This document shows, one piece after another, positions 7,462-16,620 of a DNA stretch of 64,000 bases. Numbering within the stretch: position 1 is the first letter of the stretch; every line of letters begins with the position of its first letter. Both the position numbers and the translations under genes were made by a program. The notes under the pieces were generated by a model. It saw only the letters and a list, made by a program, of their open reading frames with translations, was not told the origin of the DNA and ran no database searches. This stretch comes from Sphingopyxis sp. GW247-27LB. GTDB lineage: Bacteria > Pseudomonadota > Alphaproteobacteria > Sphingomonadales > Sphingomonadaceae. The DNA is taken from contig NZ_NIWD01000008.1 in assembly GCF_002277025.1 (NCBI RefSeq), forward strand, positions 463,514-527,513, given 5' to 3'.

Positions 7462-8730
7462 ATGACCGTCCACACTCCGATCGAGAAAATCGACCCCGCC
7501 GATGCCAAGGTCCGGCGCGAACTCGCCGACCTCCTCCACCCCCACCGGCGCCGGCGCGCCCTGTGGATCGCCGCGTTGCTGGTGATCGTGACCGGAGCCT
7601 GGTGGGTGCTGCGCGACGGCGCGCCGCAGGCCGCCGCCGCGCCGCCGCCGGTGCTGACCGTCGCGCCACCGCTGTCGCGCGAGGTGACCTTGTGGGATGA
7701 ATATATCGGCCGCTTCGAGGCGAGCAGGTCGGTCGAGGTGCGCCCGCGCGTCTCGGGCGCGATCACCGCCGTGCATTTCACCGACGGCCAGATCGTCCGC
7801 AAGGGCCAGCCGCTTTTCACCATCGATCCGCGCCCCTATCGCGCCGCGCTCGCCGAGGCGCGCGCCGCCGCGGCAAGCGCGCGCAGCGACCTTGCGCTGG
7901 CGAGGCTCGAACTCGAGCGCGCCGGCCGGCTCGTCGACGTCGAGGCGGTGTCGGAGAGCGAGATCGACCGGCTGCGCGCCCGCGTCCGCGCGGCGTCGGC
8001 GGCGCTCGCCGGAGCCGAGGCGCGCATCGCGGCGCGCGCGCTCGACGTCGAATTCACCACCGTGCGCGCGCCGCAGAGCGGGCGCATCTCCGACCGGATG
8101 ATCGATCCCGGCAATCTCGTGTCGGCGGGCGATGCCGGCGGCACCTTGCTCACCACGATCAACGCGATGGATCCGATCTACTTCACCTTCCAGGGCTCCG
8201 AAGCGCTGTTCCTCAAGACCAAGCGCGACGGTACCGGCAAGGGCGCGGCGGTCGAGGTGCGGCTGCAGGACGAAGGCGATTATCGCTGGAAGGGTCAGCT
8301 CGACTTCACCGATAATGGGCTCGACCCGCGCTCGGGAACGATCCGCGCCCGCGCCCGCTTCGCCAACCCGGAGATGTTCCTGACCCCAGGCATGTTCGGC
8401 AACATGCGGCTCGCGACCGGCGAGACGACCCGCGCGCTGCTCGTCCCCGCCGCCGCGGTGCAGACCGATCAGGCGCGCAAGATCGTCTATGTCGTCGGCC
8501 GGGACGGCACCGTCGCCGCGAAGCCGGTCGAGATCGGACCCGAGGTCGACGGGCTGCGCGTGATCCGCGCGGGGCTGGCCGCGGCCGACCGCGTCGTCAT
8601 CACCGGATATCAGTTCGCACGGCCGGGCGAGAAGGCCTTCACCAAGGCGGGCCGCATCGCCGCGGAGCCCGAGAAGGCGACCGCGTCGGCAAGCGAGCCG
8701 CTGTCGGCGCAGGCGACTTTTGTGAAATAG
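7462..8730 (+). CDS. RND efflux periplasmic adaptor (membrane fusion protein)
   Basis: A 422-residue membrane-fusion protein of the AcrA/MexA class. An N-terminal membrane anchor (RALWIAALLVIVTGAWWVL, about residues 30-48) is followed by VEVRPRVSGAITAVHFTDGQIVRKGQPLFTIDPRPY (lipoyl half-motif). A helical hairpin of Ala/Arg/Leu repeats comes next, then the returning lipoyl half FTTVRAPQSGRISDRMIDPGN and a beta-barrel with the TIRARARFANPEMFLTPGMFGNMRL motif. It links the inner-membrane pump to the outer-membrane channel. An in-frame extension to 7396 is open, but ATG 7462 gives the standard N-terminus. First gene of a three-gene pump operon. Confidence 0.92.
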   Translation: MTVHTPIEKIDPADAKVRRELADLLHPHRRRRALWIAALLVIVTGAWWVLRDGAPQAAAAPPPVLTVAPPLSREVTLWDEYIGRFEASRSVEVRPRVSGAITAVHFTDGQIVRKGQPLFTIDPRPYRAALAEARAAAASARSDLALARLELERAGRLVDVEAVSESEIDRLRARVRAASAALAGAEARIAARALDVEFTTVRAPQSGRISDRMIDPGNLVSAGDAGGTLLTTINAMDPIYFTFQGSEALFLKTKRDGTGKGAAVEVRLQDEGDYRWKGQLDFTDNGLDPRSGTIRARARFANPEMFLTPGMFGNMRLATGETTRALLVPAAAVQTDQARKIVYVVGRDGTVAAKPVEIGPEVDGLRVIRAGLAAADRVVITGYQFARPGEKAFTKAGRIAAEPEKATASASEPLSAQATFVK

Positions 8731-8739
8731 CCTTTGTCT

Positions 8740-8855
8740 CCCCTCCCGCTTGCGGGAGGGGTCGGGGGTGGGCCGGCGACTGTTCGGCTGCCCACCCCGC
8801 TGCGACTAGGGAGCAAGCTCCCAAGTCTCACTGCCCCTCCCGCGGGCGGGAGGGG
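8740..8855. repeat. Long structured extragenic palindrome (family A, copy 1)
   Basis: A hairpin of arms CCCCTCCCGC and GCGGGAGGGG with a two-base gap (8740-8761) and a nearly identical hairpin at 8834-8855 enclose a 70-base middle. The middle contains GGGGGTGGGC near 8764 and its complement GCCCACCCC near 8789, plus GCTGCGACTA. The same design recurs at 32623-32748 and 53236-53346. It lies between the adaptor and permease genes of one operon. Confidence 0.85.
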
Positions 8856-8888
8856 AGATTTCGGATCTCATAGAACAGGGGTTCTCCC

Positions 8889-11800
8889 ATGCGCCTATCG
8901 CGTTTCTTCATCGACCGGCCGATCTTCGCGGCGGTCCTCGCGGTGATCATCACCATCGTCGGGGCGGTGGCCTATGTCGGCCTGCCTGTCTCGCAATATC
9001 CCGATATCGTCCCGCCGACGGTCACCGTCACGGCGAGCTATCCCGGCGCCTCGGCCGAAACCGTCGCCGACACGGTGGCGGCGCCGATCGAGCAGGAGAT
9101 CAACGGGGTCGAGAATATGCTCTATATGAGCAGCCAGTCGACCGGCGACGGCGTCGTCACGATCACCGTGACCTTCGCGATCGGCACCGACCTCGATGCC
9201 GCGCAGGTGCTGGTGCAGAACCGCGTCGCGATCGCGACCCCGCGGCTACCCGAGACGGTGCAGCGGCTCGGCGTCGTGACGCGCAAGACCTCACCCGATT
9301 TTCTATTGATCGTGAACCTCGTATCGCCCGACAAATCGCTCGATCGCGCCTATATTTCCAACTATGCGCTGACCCAGCTGCGCGATCGCCTCAGCCGCAT
9401 CGACGGCGTCGGCGACGTACGGCTGTTCGGCAACCGCGACTATGCGATGCGCGTGTGGATCGACCCTGGCCGCGCCGCCGCGCTCGACCTGACCGCGGGC
9501 GAGATCGTCGCCGCGCTGCGGCGCGAGAATGTGCAGGTTGCCGCCGGTTCGCTCGGCCAGCCGCCCTATGCCAATGGCAGCGATTTCCAGCTCAACGTCG
9601 AAACGCAGGGCCGGCTGACCGATCCCAAGGATTTCGCCAATATCGTCATCCGTAGCGATGCCGACGGGCGGCAGGTCCGTGTCGCCGACGTCGCGCGCGT
9701 CGAGCTGGGCGCGTCGGATTATAATTCGAATACCTATCTGTCGGGCGATCCGACGGTGATCCTTGCGACCTTTCAGCGCCCCGGATCGAACGCGCTCGCC
9801 GCCGCGCAGGCGGTCGAGGCCGAGATGCAGGCGGCGTCGAAGAGCTTTCCCAAGGGGCTCGAATATCGCGTCATCTACAACCCCACCGAATTTATCGCCC
9901 AGTCGATCGACGCGGTGATGGACACCTTGTTCGAAGCGGTGGTGCTCGTCGTGATCGTCATTCTGGTCTTCCTCCAGAAGTGGCGCGCGGCGATCATCCC
10001 GGTGCTCGCGATCCCCGTGTCGCTGGTCGGCACCTTCGCGGTGCTCGCCGCGCTCGGCTACAGCCTCAACAACCTCTCGCTGTTCGGCATGGTGCTCGCG
10101 ATCGGGATCGTCGTCGACGACGCGATCGTCGTCGTCGAGAATGTCGAGCGCAATCTCGAAAAGGGGATGAGCGCGTTGGAGGCCGCGCGGACGTCGATGG
10201 ACGAGGTGTCGGCGGCGCTGGTGGCAATCGTGCTCGTGCTCTGCGCGGTGTTCGTGCCGACGCTGTTCCTCACCGGGTTGTCGGGCGCCTTCTACCAGCA
10301 GTTCGCGGTGACGATCTCGACCGCGACGATCATCTCGCTGGTCCTTTCGCTCACCTTGTCGCCCGCGCTCGCGGCGATCCTGCTGCGGCCGCACGCGGCG
10401 CCCGCCGACGAAGGACGCGGCATGCGGATGGTTCGCCGCGCCGGCGACGCGTTCAACCGCGGCTTCGAACGGATGGGCGACGCCTATGCGGCGCTCACCG
10501 CGCGGCTGGTGCGCGCGCCGAAGAAAGTGATGGCGACCTATGCCGGGTTGATCGCGGCGACCGTCGCGCTGTTCTGGGCGACGCCGACGGGGTTCATCCC
10601 GGCGCAGGATCAGGGTTATTTCCTCGTCGTCGCCAAGCTGCCCTCGGGCGCCTCGGTCGAGCGTACCGACGCGGTGCTGCAGAAGGTCGCGGCGCGCGTG
10701 CTGCCGGTCGACGGCGTGCTCGGGTCGGTGATGCTCGCGGGCTTCGACGGTCCGTCGCAGACACTCGCGCCCAATTCGGCCGCCGCCTATTTCCCGCTTA
10801 AATCGTTCGAGGAGCGCAAGAAGCTGGGCGTCACGCTGCAGGACATCATGGGTGAGGCGCAGAAGCGCACCGCCGACATCACCGAGGCGCAGATCGTGAT
10901 CATTCCGCCGCCGCTGATCCAGGGGATCGGTTCGGCGGGCGGCTACCGGATGATCGTGCAGGATCGGGGCGGGCACGGCTATGCCGAGCTGGCGAAGGAA
11001 GTGAACGGCCTGATCGGCAAGGCGAACCAGACGCAGGGCCTTGCCAACGTCTTCACCTTCTTCGATCCCACCAACCCGCGCGTCTTCGCCGACATCGACC
11101 GCGCCAAGGCGAACGCGCTCGGCGTCCCGCCCGACCGCGTGTTCGAAGCGCTGCAGGTCTATCTCGGCTCGGCCTTCGTCAACGACTTCAACCTGCTGGG
11201 GCGCACCTACCGCGTCACCGCGCAGGCCGACGCGCCCTATCGCCAGACGGTCGCCGACATCGCGAATCTTCGCACCCGGTCCAACTCGGGGGCGATGGTG
11301 CCGATCGGGTCGGTCGCCAATTTCGAGGACCGCACGGGGCCGTACCGCGTCACGCGCTACAACCTCTTCCCCGCGGTCGAGGTCGATGGCGACACCGCGC
11401 CGGGATCGTCATCGGGCGCTTCGCTGACGACGATGGAGAAGCTGGCGAGCACGGCGCTGCCCGCGGGCTATGGCACCGAATGGACGGGCATCGCCTTCCA
11501 GCAGAAGGCGGCGGCGAACACCGCGGGCATCGTCTTCGCGCTCGCGGTGGTCTTCGTCTTCCTGGTGCTCGCGGCGCAATATGAGAGCCTGACCTTGCCG
11601 CTCGCGATCATCCTGATCGTGCCGATGTGCCTGCTGGCGGCGATGATCGGGGTCAATCTGCGCGGCATGGACAATAATGTCCTGACGCAGATCGGGCTCG
11701 TCGTCCTGATCGCGCTCGCGGCGAAGAACGCGATCCTGATCGTCGAATTCGCCCGCCAGGCCGAGGAGCAGGACGGGCTGCCCCCCATCGAGGCGGCGGT

Positions 11801-12077
11801 GCGCGCCGCGCGCGACCGCCTGCGCCCGATCCTGATGACGAGTTTCGCCTTCATCCTCGGCGCGGTGCCGCTGCTGGTCGCGAGCGGGGCGGGGGCGGAG
11901 CTCCGCCAGGCGCTCGGCACGGCGGTGTTCTTCGGGATGCTCGGCGTGACCGCGTTCGGCCTCGTCTTCACCCCGACCTTCTACGTCGTCTGCCGCGCGC
12001 TCGGCGAGCGGCTGGCGCAGCGCCGCCAGCGCGGGGCGGGCGATCATGGCGCGCTCGCGCCGGTCCCGGCGGAATAA
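8889..12077 (+). CDS. RND multidrug efflux permease (HAE1/AcrB family)
   Basis: A 1062-residue inner-membrane RND transporter of full AcrB-like length. It opens MRLSRFFIDRPIFAAVLAVIITIVG. The twelve-helix layout has two large periplasmic loops. TM4 carries the proton-relay pair in GIVVDDAIVVVENVER, TM10 carries the relay lysine in LVVLIALAAKNAILIVEFA, and the motif RLRPILMTSFAFILGAVPL is present. It exports hydrophobic or amphiphilic compounds in exchange for protons, with the adaptor (upstream) and outer-membrane factor (downstream, 11 bases after its stop). The substrate range cannot be read. The start is ATG 8889, after a palindromic element. Confidence 0.95.
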   Translation: MRLSRFFIDRPIFAAVLAVIITIVGAVAYVGLPVSQYPDIVPPTVTVTASYPGASAETVADTVAAPIEQEINGVENMLYMSSQSTGDGVVTITVTFAIGTDLDAAQVLVQNRVAIATPRLPETVQRLGVVTRKTSPDFLLIVNLVSPDKSLDRAYISNYALTQLRDRLSRIDGVGDVRLFGNRDYAMRVWIDPGRAAALDLTAGEIVAALRRENVQVAAGSLGQPPYANGSDFQLNVETQGRLTDPKDFANIVIRSDADGRQVRVADVARVELGASDYNSNTYLSGDPTVILATFQRPGSNALAAAQAVEAEMQAASKSFPKGLEYRVIYNPTEFIAQSIDAVMDTLFEAVVLVVIVILVFLQKWRAAIIPVLAIPVSLVGTFAVLAALGYSLNNLSLFGMVLAIGIVVDDAIVVVENVERNLEKGMSALEAARTSMDEVSAALVAIVLVLCAVFVPTLFLTGLSGAFYQQFAVTISTATIISLVLSLTLSPALAAILLRPHAAPADEGRGMRMVRRAGDAFNRGFERMGDAYAALTARLVRAPKKVMATYAGLIAATVALFWATPTGFIPAQDQGYFLVVAKLPSGASVERTDAVLQKVAARVLPVDGVLGSVMLAGFDGPSQTLAPNSAAAYFPLKSFEERKKLGVTLQDIMGEAQKRTADITEAQIVIIPPPLIQGIGSAGGYRMIVQDRGGHGYAELAKEVNGLIGKANQTQGLANVFTFFDPTNPRVFADIDRAKANALGVPPDRVFEALQVYLGSAFVNDFNLLGRTYRVTAQADAPYRQTVADIANLRTRSNSGAMVPIGSVANFEDRTGPYRVTRYNLFPAVEVDGDTAPGSSSGASLTTMEKLASTALPAGYGTEWTGIAFQQKAAANTAGIVFALAVVFVFLVLAAQYESLTLPLAIILIVPMCLLAAMIGVNLRGMDNNVLTQIGLVVLIALAAKNAILIVEFARQAEEQDGLPPIEAAVRAARDRLRPILMTSFAFILGAVPLLVASGAGAELRQALGTAVFFGMLGVTAFGLVFTPTFYVVCRALGERLAQRRQRGAGDHGALAPVPAE

Positions 12078-12088
12078 GGAGAAAGATC

Positions 12089-13495
12089 ATGATGCTCCGC
12101 ACTATCCTCACCGCCGCATCGGCGCTCGCGCTCGCCGCCTGCGCGGTCGGCCCCGACTACAAGGCGCCGCAATCGGCGTCCGCCCCCGCCGCGACCGGCG
12201 CGTTCGTGGCGGCGGACAGCAGCGCCGTCAGCCTCGATCCGGTCGCGGCCGACTGGTGGCGCCTCTATGACGACCCGGTGCTCGACGGGCTGGTCGGCGA
12301 CGCGCTGAAGGCCAATAGCGACGTCCGCGTCGCGGTGGCCAACATCGCCAAGGCGCGCGCCGCGCTGCGCGGCGCGCGCGGCGACCGGCTGCCGCAGACC
12401 GGGATCGCCGCCGGCGCCGACTATGGCCGCAGCCCGGAAGGGCAGCGCCTGCCGGGCGGATCCCGCGAAGACTGGTCGGTCGATGCCGGGCTGAACATCG
12501 CCTATGAGGTCGACCTGTTCGGCCGCGTCGCGCGCTCGGTCGAGGCGGCGCGCGGCGACGTAGCGGCGGCCGAAGCCGATGCCGAGGCGGTGCGCGTGAT
12601 CGTCGTGTCCGACACGACGCTCGCCTATGCCGATGCCGCCTCGGGCGCCGCGCGACTCGACGTCGCGCGGCATATCGTCGAGCTGCTCGATCGGCAGGTG
12701 ATGCTGACCGGGCGGCGCAAGGAGGCGGGACTCGCGACCGGGCTCGACCTCGCGCGGATCACGACGCTGCGCGACCAGCGCGCCGCCGACATTCCGGCGC
12801 TCGAGGCCGAGCGGCAGGCGGCGCTGTTCCGCCTCGCGACGCTGACCGGCCGCGCGCCCGCGGCGCTGCCCGCCATTGCGACCGATCGCAATATCAGCCT
12901 CGAGATCACCGATCCCATCCCGGTCGGTGACGGGGCGGCGCTTTTGAAGCGTCGCCCCGACGTCCGCGCCGCCGAGCGCCGTCTCGCCGCCGACACCGCG
13001 CGGATCGGGGTCGCGACCGCCGACCTCTATCCGCGCATCACGCTCGGCGGGTCGGTCGGGTCGACGGGCACCGGCTTCGGCGACATCTTCGGCGGCGGGC
13101 CGCTGCGCTGGCTGCTGGGGCCGCTGATCAACTGGGCCTTCCCCAATCAGGAGCCGGCGCGGGCGCGCATCGCGGCGGCCGAGGCCGAGACGCAGGCATC
13201 GCTCGCGCGCTTCGACGGCACGATGCTGCGCGCGCTAGAGGAAACCGAAACCGCGCTCTCCGGCTATGCGCGCGCGCTCGAACAGCGGCAGGCGCTCCGC
13301 GCGGCGCGCGAGCAGTCGGCGAAGGCGGCGCGGATCGTGCGCGCCCAGCGCGAGGAAGGCGCCGCGGACTCGCTCGCCTGGCTCGACGCCGAACGCACCG
13401 CCGCCGAGGCCGAAGCGGCGCTCGCGGCGCAGGACGCGGCGATCTCGCGCCGCCAGATCGCGCTGTTCCGCGCGCTGGCGGGCGGCTGGTCCTAG
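12089..13495 (+). CDS. RND efflux outer-membrane factor, NodT family lipoprotein
   Basis: A 468-residue outer-membrane channel subunit of the TolC/OprM class. A lipoprotein signal ends in the lipobox LAAC (residue 18 region), followed by AVGPDYKAP, a NodT-family hallmark. Two repeated helical-barrel halves follow, each with the WWRLYDDPVLDGLV / KRRPDVRAAERRLAADTARIGVATADLYPRI type pattern. It completes the tripartite pump. Its stop codon overlaps that of the convergent symporter gene: the four bases CTAG at 13492-13495 serve both strands. Confidence 0.93.
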   Translation: MMLRTILTAASALALAACAVGPDYKAPQSASAPAATGAFVAADSSAVSLDPVAADWWRLYDDPVLDGLVGDALKANSDVRVAVANIAKARAALRGARGDRLPQTGIAAGADYGRSPEGQRLPGGSREDWSVDAGLNIAYEVDLFGRVARSVEAARGDVAAAEADAEAVRVIVVSDTTLAYADAASGAARLDVARHIVELLDRQVMLTGRRKEAGLATGLDLARITTLRDQRAADIPALEAERQAALFRLATLTGRAPAALPAIATDRNISLEITDPIPVGDGAALLKRRPDVRAAERRLAADTARIGVATADLYPRITLGGSVGSTGTGFGDIFGGGPLRWLLGPLINWAFPNQEPARARIAAAEAETQASLARFDGTMLRALEETETALSGYARALEQRQALRAAREQSAKAARIVRAQREEGAADSLAWLDAERTAAEAEAALAAQDAAISRRQIALFRALAGGWS

Positions 13496-15000
13496 GAAGC
13501 CGGCTTGCTGGCCGGAGCCAGCGGCACGACGCGCGCCATCGCGGCGGCGGCGAGGATTAGCGTCGCCGCCGCGAAGGCCATCGTCCAGATCGGCTCACCG
13601 GGGAAAAAGGCCTGCATCACCTGTCCCATCACCGTCGCGACGAGCAATTGCGGCACGACGATGAAGATGTTGAACAGCCCCATGTAGATGCCGAGCTTCG
13701 CCTGCGGCAGGCTGGAGGCGAGAATCGCATAGGGCATGGCGAGCACCGAGGCCCAGAAGATGCCGATGAAGACCTCGCTGAGGATGAGCTGGGTCGGATC
13801 GCGCAGCACGAAGACGCTCGCATAGCCGATCGCGCCGCACAGCAGCCCGACGATATGGGTGCGCGCCGCGCCGATCCGCGCCGCGAGCCACGGCAGCAGC
13901 GTCAGCGCCGCGATCGCCGCGACGCCGTTGTAGATCGCGAACAGTTCGCCGACCCAGTTGGCGCCGTCCTGGTAGGCCGCCGAAGCGGGGTCGGTGGAAT
14001 GGAAATGATATTGGGTGACGATCGGCGTCGTGTTGATCCACATGATGAACAGCGCCGACCAGCTGAAGAACTGGACGAGCGCGAGCCGCTTCATCAGCGC
14101 GGGCATGCCTGCGAAATCACCGACGATGCTCGACAGCATATTCGCCGTGTTGCCGCGGCGCGCGAGCGCGATCGCGAGCATCGAGGCGAGGCCGTAGCCC
14201 GCGAGCAGCGCGCCGAGCAGCAAGATCTCGCGCAGCAGCGCGAAGCGCATCTGGACGAAGGCGACGATGAGGCCGCCCGCGATCCAGGCGAGGCTGGCGC
14301 CATATCCGCGCGAGGCGAGCGCGCGCTGCGCGGGCGCCGCTTCCTCGGTGCGCGCGGCCTCGAACGCCGCCATCTGTTCGGGGCTGTATTCGCCCGTGGT
14401 GACGACGGTCCACAGCACCGCGAGGAAGAGCGCGACCCCGCCGAACCAGAAGGCATAACGCACCGTGTCGGGAATCTGCCCCGGCGGCGCGACATTGGCG
14501 ACCCCCATCGCCTCCATCAGCGCGGGAAACAGCGAACCGACGACCGCGCCCGCGCCGATGAAGGCGGTCTGCACCGCATAGCCTGCGCTGTGCTGGTCCT
14601 TGCGCAGCATGTCGCCGACGAAGGCGCGGAACGGCTCCATCGAGATGTTGAGCGAGGCGTCGAGGATCCACAGCATCACCGCCGCGAACCAGACCGCGGG
14701 GCTTTCGGGCATGACGAACAGCGCGATCGCGGCAAGGATCGCGCCGGCGAGAAAATAGGGACGCCGGCGGCCGAGACGGCCGAGCCAGGTGCGGTCGCTC
14801 ATATGGCCGATCACCGGCTGGACGAGCAGCCCGGTCAGCGGCGCCGCGACCCACAGGCCGGGCAGTTTCTCGATATCCTCGCCGAGCGACTGGAAGATGC
14901 GGCTCATATTGGCGTTCTGCAGCGCGAAGCCGATCTGGATGCCGAAAAAGCCGAAGCTGATGTTCCACAGGCCGGCGAGGCCCTGCCGCGGCTTCTCCAT
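13492..15000 (-). CDS. MalY-type maltose/maltodextrin MFS symporter (GPH/SUT-like)
   Basis: A 502-residue inner-membrane sugar symporter. The opening LWNISFGFFGIQIGFALQNANMSRIFQSLG, the cytoplasmic loop GHMSDRTWLGRLGRRRPYFL and LDASLNISMEPFRAFVGDML are typical of the glycoside-pentoside-hexuronide/sucrose-symporter branch. Caulobacter MalY is the best-known relative. It would carry maltose or maltodextrins from periplasm to cytoplasm. It is transcribed in the same direction as the LacI regulator gene, separated by 276 bases holding a 27-bp inverted repeat and a LacI-type operator (15087-15102). That operator implies its own regulated promoter. Confidence 0.85.
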   Translation of the reverse strand: MEKPRQGLAGLWNISFGFFGIQIGFALQNANMSRIFQSLGEDIEKLPGLWVAAPLTGLLVQPVIGHMSDRTWLGRLGRRRPYFLAGAILAAIALFVMPESPAVWFAAVMLWILDASLNISMEPFRAFVGDMLRKDQHSAGYAVQTAFIGAGAVVGSLFPALMEAMGVANVAPPGQIPDTVRYAFWFGGVALFLAVLWTVVTTGEYSPEQMAAFEAARTEEAAPAQRALASRGYGASLAWIAGGLIVAFVQMRFALLREILLLGALLAGYGLASMLAIALARRGNTANMLSSIVGDFAGMPALMKRLALVQFFSWSALFIMWINTTPIVTQYHFHSTDPASAAYQDGANWVGELFAIYNGVAAIAALTLLPWLAARIGAARTHIVGLLCGAIGYASVFVLRDPTQLILSEVFIGIFWASVLAMPYAILASSLPQAKLGIYMGLFNIFIVVPQLLVATVMGQVMQAFFPGEPIWTMAFAAATLILAAAAMARVVPLAPASKPAS

Positions 15001-15086
15001 CGCGTCTCTCCCCTTCTGGCCGCTTGCCGGCTCTCGTCGGGTGAGGGTGTCGCAGCGTGGAGGGGAGAGAGCAAGCGCGGCGGGTT

Positions 15087-15102
15087 ACGTATACGAATAC
15101 GT
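15087..15102. promoter_or_regulatory. Putative LacI-family operator O1, upstream of the symporter
   Basis: ACGTAT-ACGA-ATACGT, perfectly symmetric six-base arms. It lies 87 bases before the MalY-type start codon. The core CGTATACG-A/T-ATAC is shared with O2 at 16464-16477. These sites match the style of operators bound by MalR-type LacI proteins in Caulobacter-like bacteria. Confidence 0.65.
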
Positions 15103-15150
15103 GGGAGGTCGGCTTCCGGCCGAAATCGACGCTTGGCATATCACTAACGC

Positions 15151-15227
15151 GTCATTCCCGCGAAAGCGGGAACCCAGTGTGGAATCAGCCGACGCACGCT
15201 CTGGGTTCCCGCTTTCGCGGGAATGAC
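15151..15227. repeat. Extragenic inverted repeat, 27-bp perfect arms (family B)
   Basis: Arms 15151-15177 and 15201-15227 are exact reverse complements, with a 23-base spacer. Each arm also contains a smaller hairpin, TCCCGC-GAAA-GCGGGA. It lies in the 276-base gap between the LacI and symporter genes and may end lacI transcription. Repeats of this style are widespread in alphaproteobacterial genomes. Confidence 0.9.
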
Positions 15228-15276
15228 GAAGGTGGGGTATGGCGGCAACTCACCCCAAAGCGGGTGCGGGATTTTC

Positions 15277-16311
15277 CTAAACCGCCGTGCTCTGCCGCTT
15301 GATCAGCCGGGCGGGCAGCATGGTACGGTCGGCCGCCTCGCCGTCGATGCGGCGGAGCAGCGCGTCGACGAGCAGTTCGCCCGCGCCCTTCATGTCCTGC
15401 ATCACCGTGGTCAGCGTCGGCGAGGTCTGGCTGGCGGCGGGGATATCGTCGAAGCCGATCAGCGCGACGTCCTGCGGGCAGCGGAGCTTCGCTTCGGCGA
15501 GGGCGCGCATCGCGCCGATCGCGATCAGGTCGCTGCCCGCGAAGATCGCGTCGAACGCCTGTCCGCGCGCGAGGAGCGCCTTCGCGGCGGCATAGCCCGA
15601 TTCCTCGGAGGAGACGGCGTCCTGCTGAAGCACCGGATCGGCGGTCAGTCCCGCCGCCGTCATCGCGCGGCAGAGCCCGGTGTAGCGGTCCTGGAATTCG
15701 GGCGCATGATCCGACGCATCGCCGAGGAAGGCGATGCGCCGCCGCCCGATCTCGATCAGATGCGCGCCCGCCGCTTCGCCCGCGCCGACATTGTCCGATC
15801 CGACGGTCAGCCCGATGCTGTCGTCCGACACCGATCCCCAGCGCACGAATTTGGTCCCCATCTCGACCAGATGCTCGAGCTTCGCGCGGTAGAGCTGATA
15901 GTCGCCATAGCCCAGGAGGATGATGCCGTCCGAGCGGTGGCTGTCCTGATAGGCGACGTGCCAGTCGTTGTGCATCTGCTGGAAACTGATGAGCAGGTCA
16001 TAGCCCCTCAGCGCGCATTGCCGCGTGATCGACCCCAGCATCGACAGGAAGAAGGGGTTGATCATCGATTCGTCGGGGGTCGGATCCTCGAAGAAGAGCA
16101 GGGCGAGCGTGTGGGTGCGCTGCGAGCGCAGGCTCGAGGCGTTCTTGTCGACCGTATAGTTGAGCTCGCGCGCGATGCGCTCGATGTTGGCGCGGGTCGC
16201 GGCGCTGACCGATTTGCTGCCGCGCAGCGCGCGCGACACCGTCGGCTGCGACACGCCCGCCAGATAGGCGATGTCGAACGACGTCGGCTTGGACGAGGGC
16301 TGCCGCCCCAT
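15277..16311 (-). CDS. LacI-family transcriptional regulator of the maltodextrin locus (MalR-like)
   Basis: A 344-residue LacI protein. The N-terminal helix-turn-helix reads [53 protein letters not shown], with the hinge helix following. A periplasmic-binding-protein-like sugar domain of about 280 residues comes after it, with [19 protein letters not shown] and [22 protein letters not shown], both standard for the family. I start at ATG 16311, preceded by AGGAGAGG; the open frame runs on to 16458 without support. It lies between the symporter and the TonB receptor, and operators O1 and O2 lie before each. It therefore probably represses both arms until maltose or maltodextrin binds. Confidence 0.9.
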   Translation of the reverse strand: MGRQPSSKPTSFDIAYLAGVSQPTVSRALRGSKSVSAATRANIERIARELNYTVDKNASSLRSQRTHTLALLFFEDPTPDESMINPFFLSMLGSITRQCALRGYDLLISFQQMHNDWHVAYQDSHRSDGIILLGYGDYQLYRAKLEHLVEMGTKFVRWGSVSDDSIGLTVGSDNVGAGEAAGAHLIEIGRRRIAFLGDASDHAPEFQDRYTGLCRAMTAAGLTADPVLQQDAVSSEESGYAAAKALLARGQAFDAIFAGSDLIAIGAMRALAEAKLRCPQDVALIGFDDIPAASQTSPTLTTVMQDMKGAGELLVDALLRRIDGEAADRTMLPARLIKRQSTAV

Positions 16312-16620
16312 GTTCCTCTCCTGCCCCCGCGGCCGCCTGCTCTGGTGCGGCTGATCGCGAAGATTAACGGCTGGGCGAAGCCGTGCAAGGATTTGCATCG
16401 CCGCCGGCCCATCCGCTTCTTCGCTGTGGCCTTTTAGCGACAGCCGCCGCTGCTGCATAATATGCGTATACGTATACCCTATGGTCGCCGCCGCCGATTG
16501 GCTTCAATTGCGGGGCGAAGACGGGAACACCCGCGTGTCGGAGAGGAGCCTGGCGGACGCAACGCCGTCCCCGGACCGATGCGCGGCAAGACCGCCCGTC
16601 CGAGCCAGGGGAGCCTTTTC
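16312..16620. promoter_or_regulatory. Divergent control region between LacI gene and TonB receptor gene
   Basis: This 309-base gap holds no convincing gene. On the + strand CATAAT at 16456-16461 could be a -10 element for the receptor gene, immediately before operator O2. The remaining 140 bases form the receptor leader; ACGCCGTCC-type G+C-rich sequence there shows no clear structure that I can defend. Confidence 0.45.
16464..16477. promoter_or_regulatory. Putative LacI-family operator O2, upstream of the TonB receptor
   Basis: GCGTATACGTATAC, of which GTATACGTATAC (16466-16477) is a perfect 12-bp palindrome. It shares CGTATACG-A/T-ATAC with O1. It lies 144 bases before the receptor start and just after a possible -10 element, a position suited to blocking initiation. 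Confidence 0.65.
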
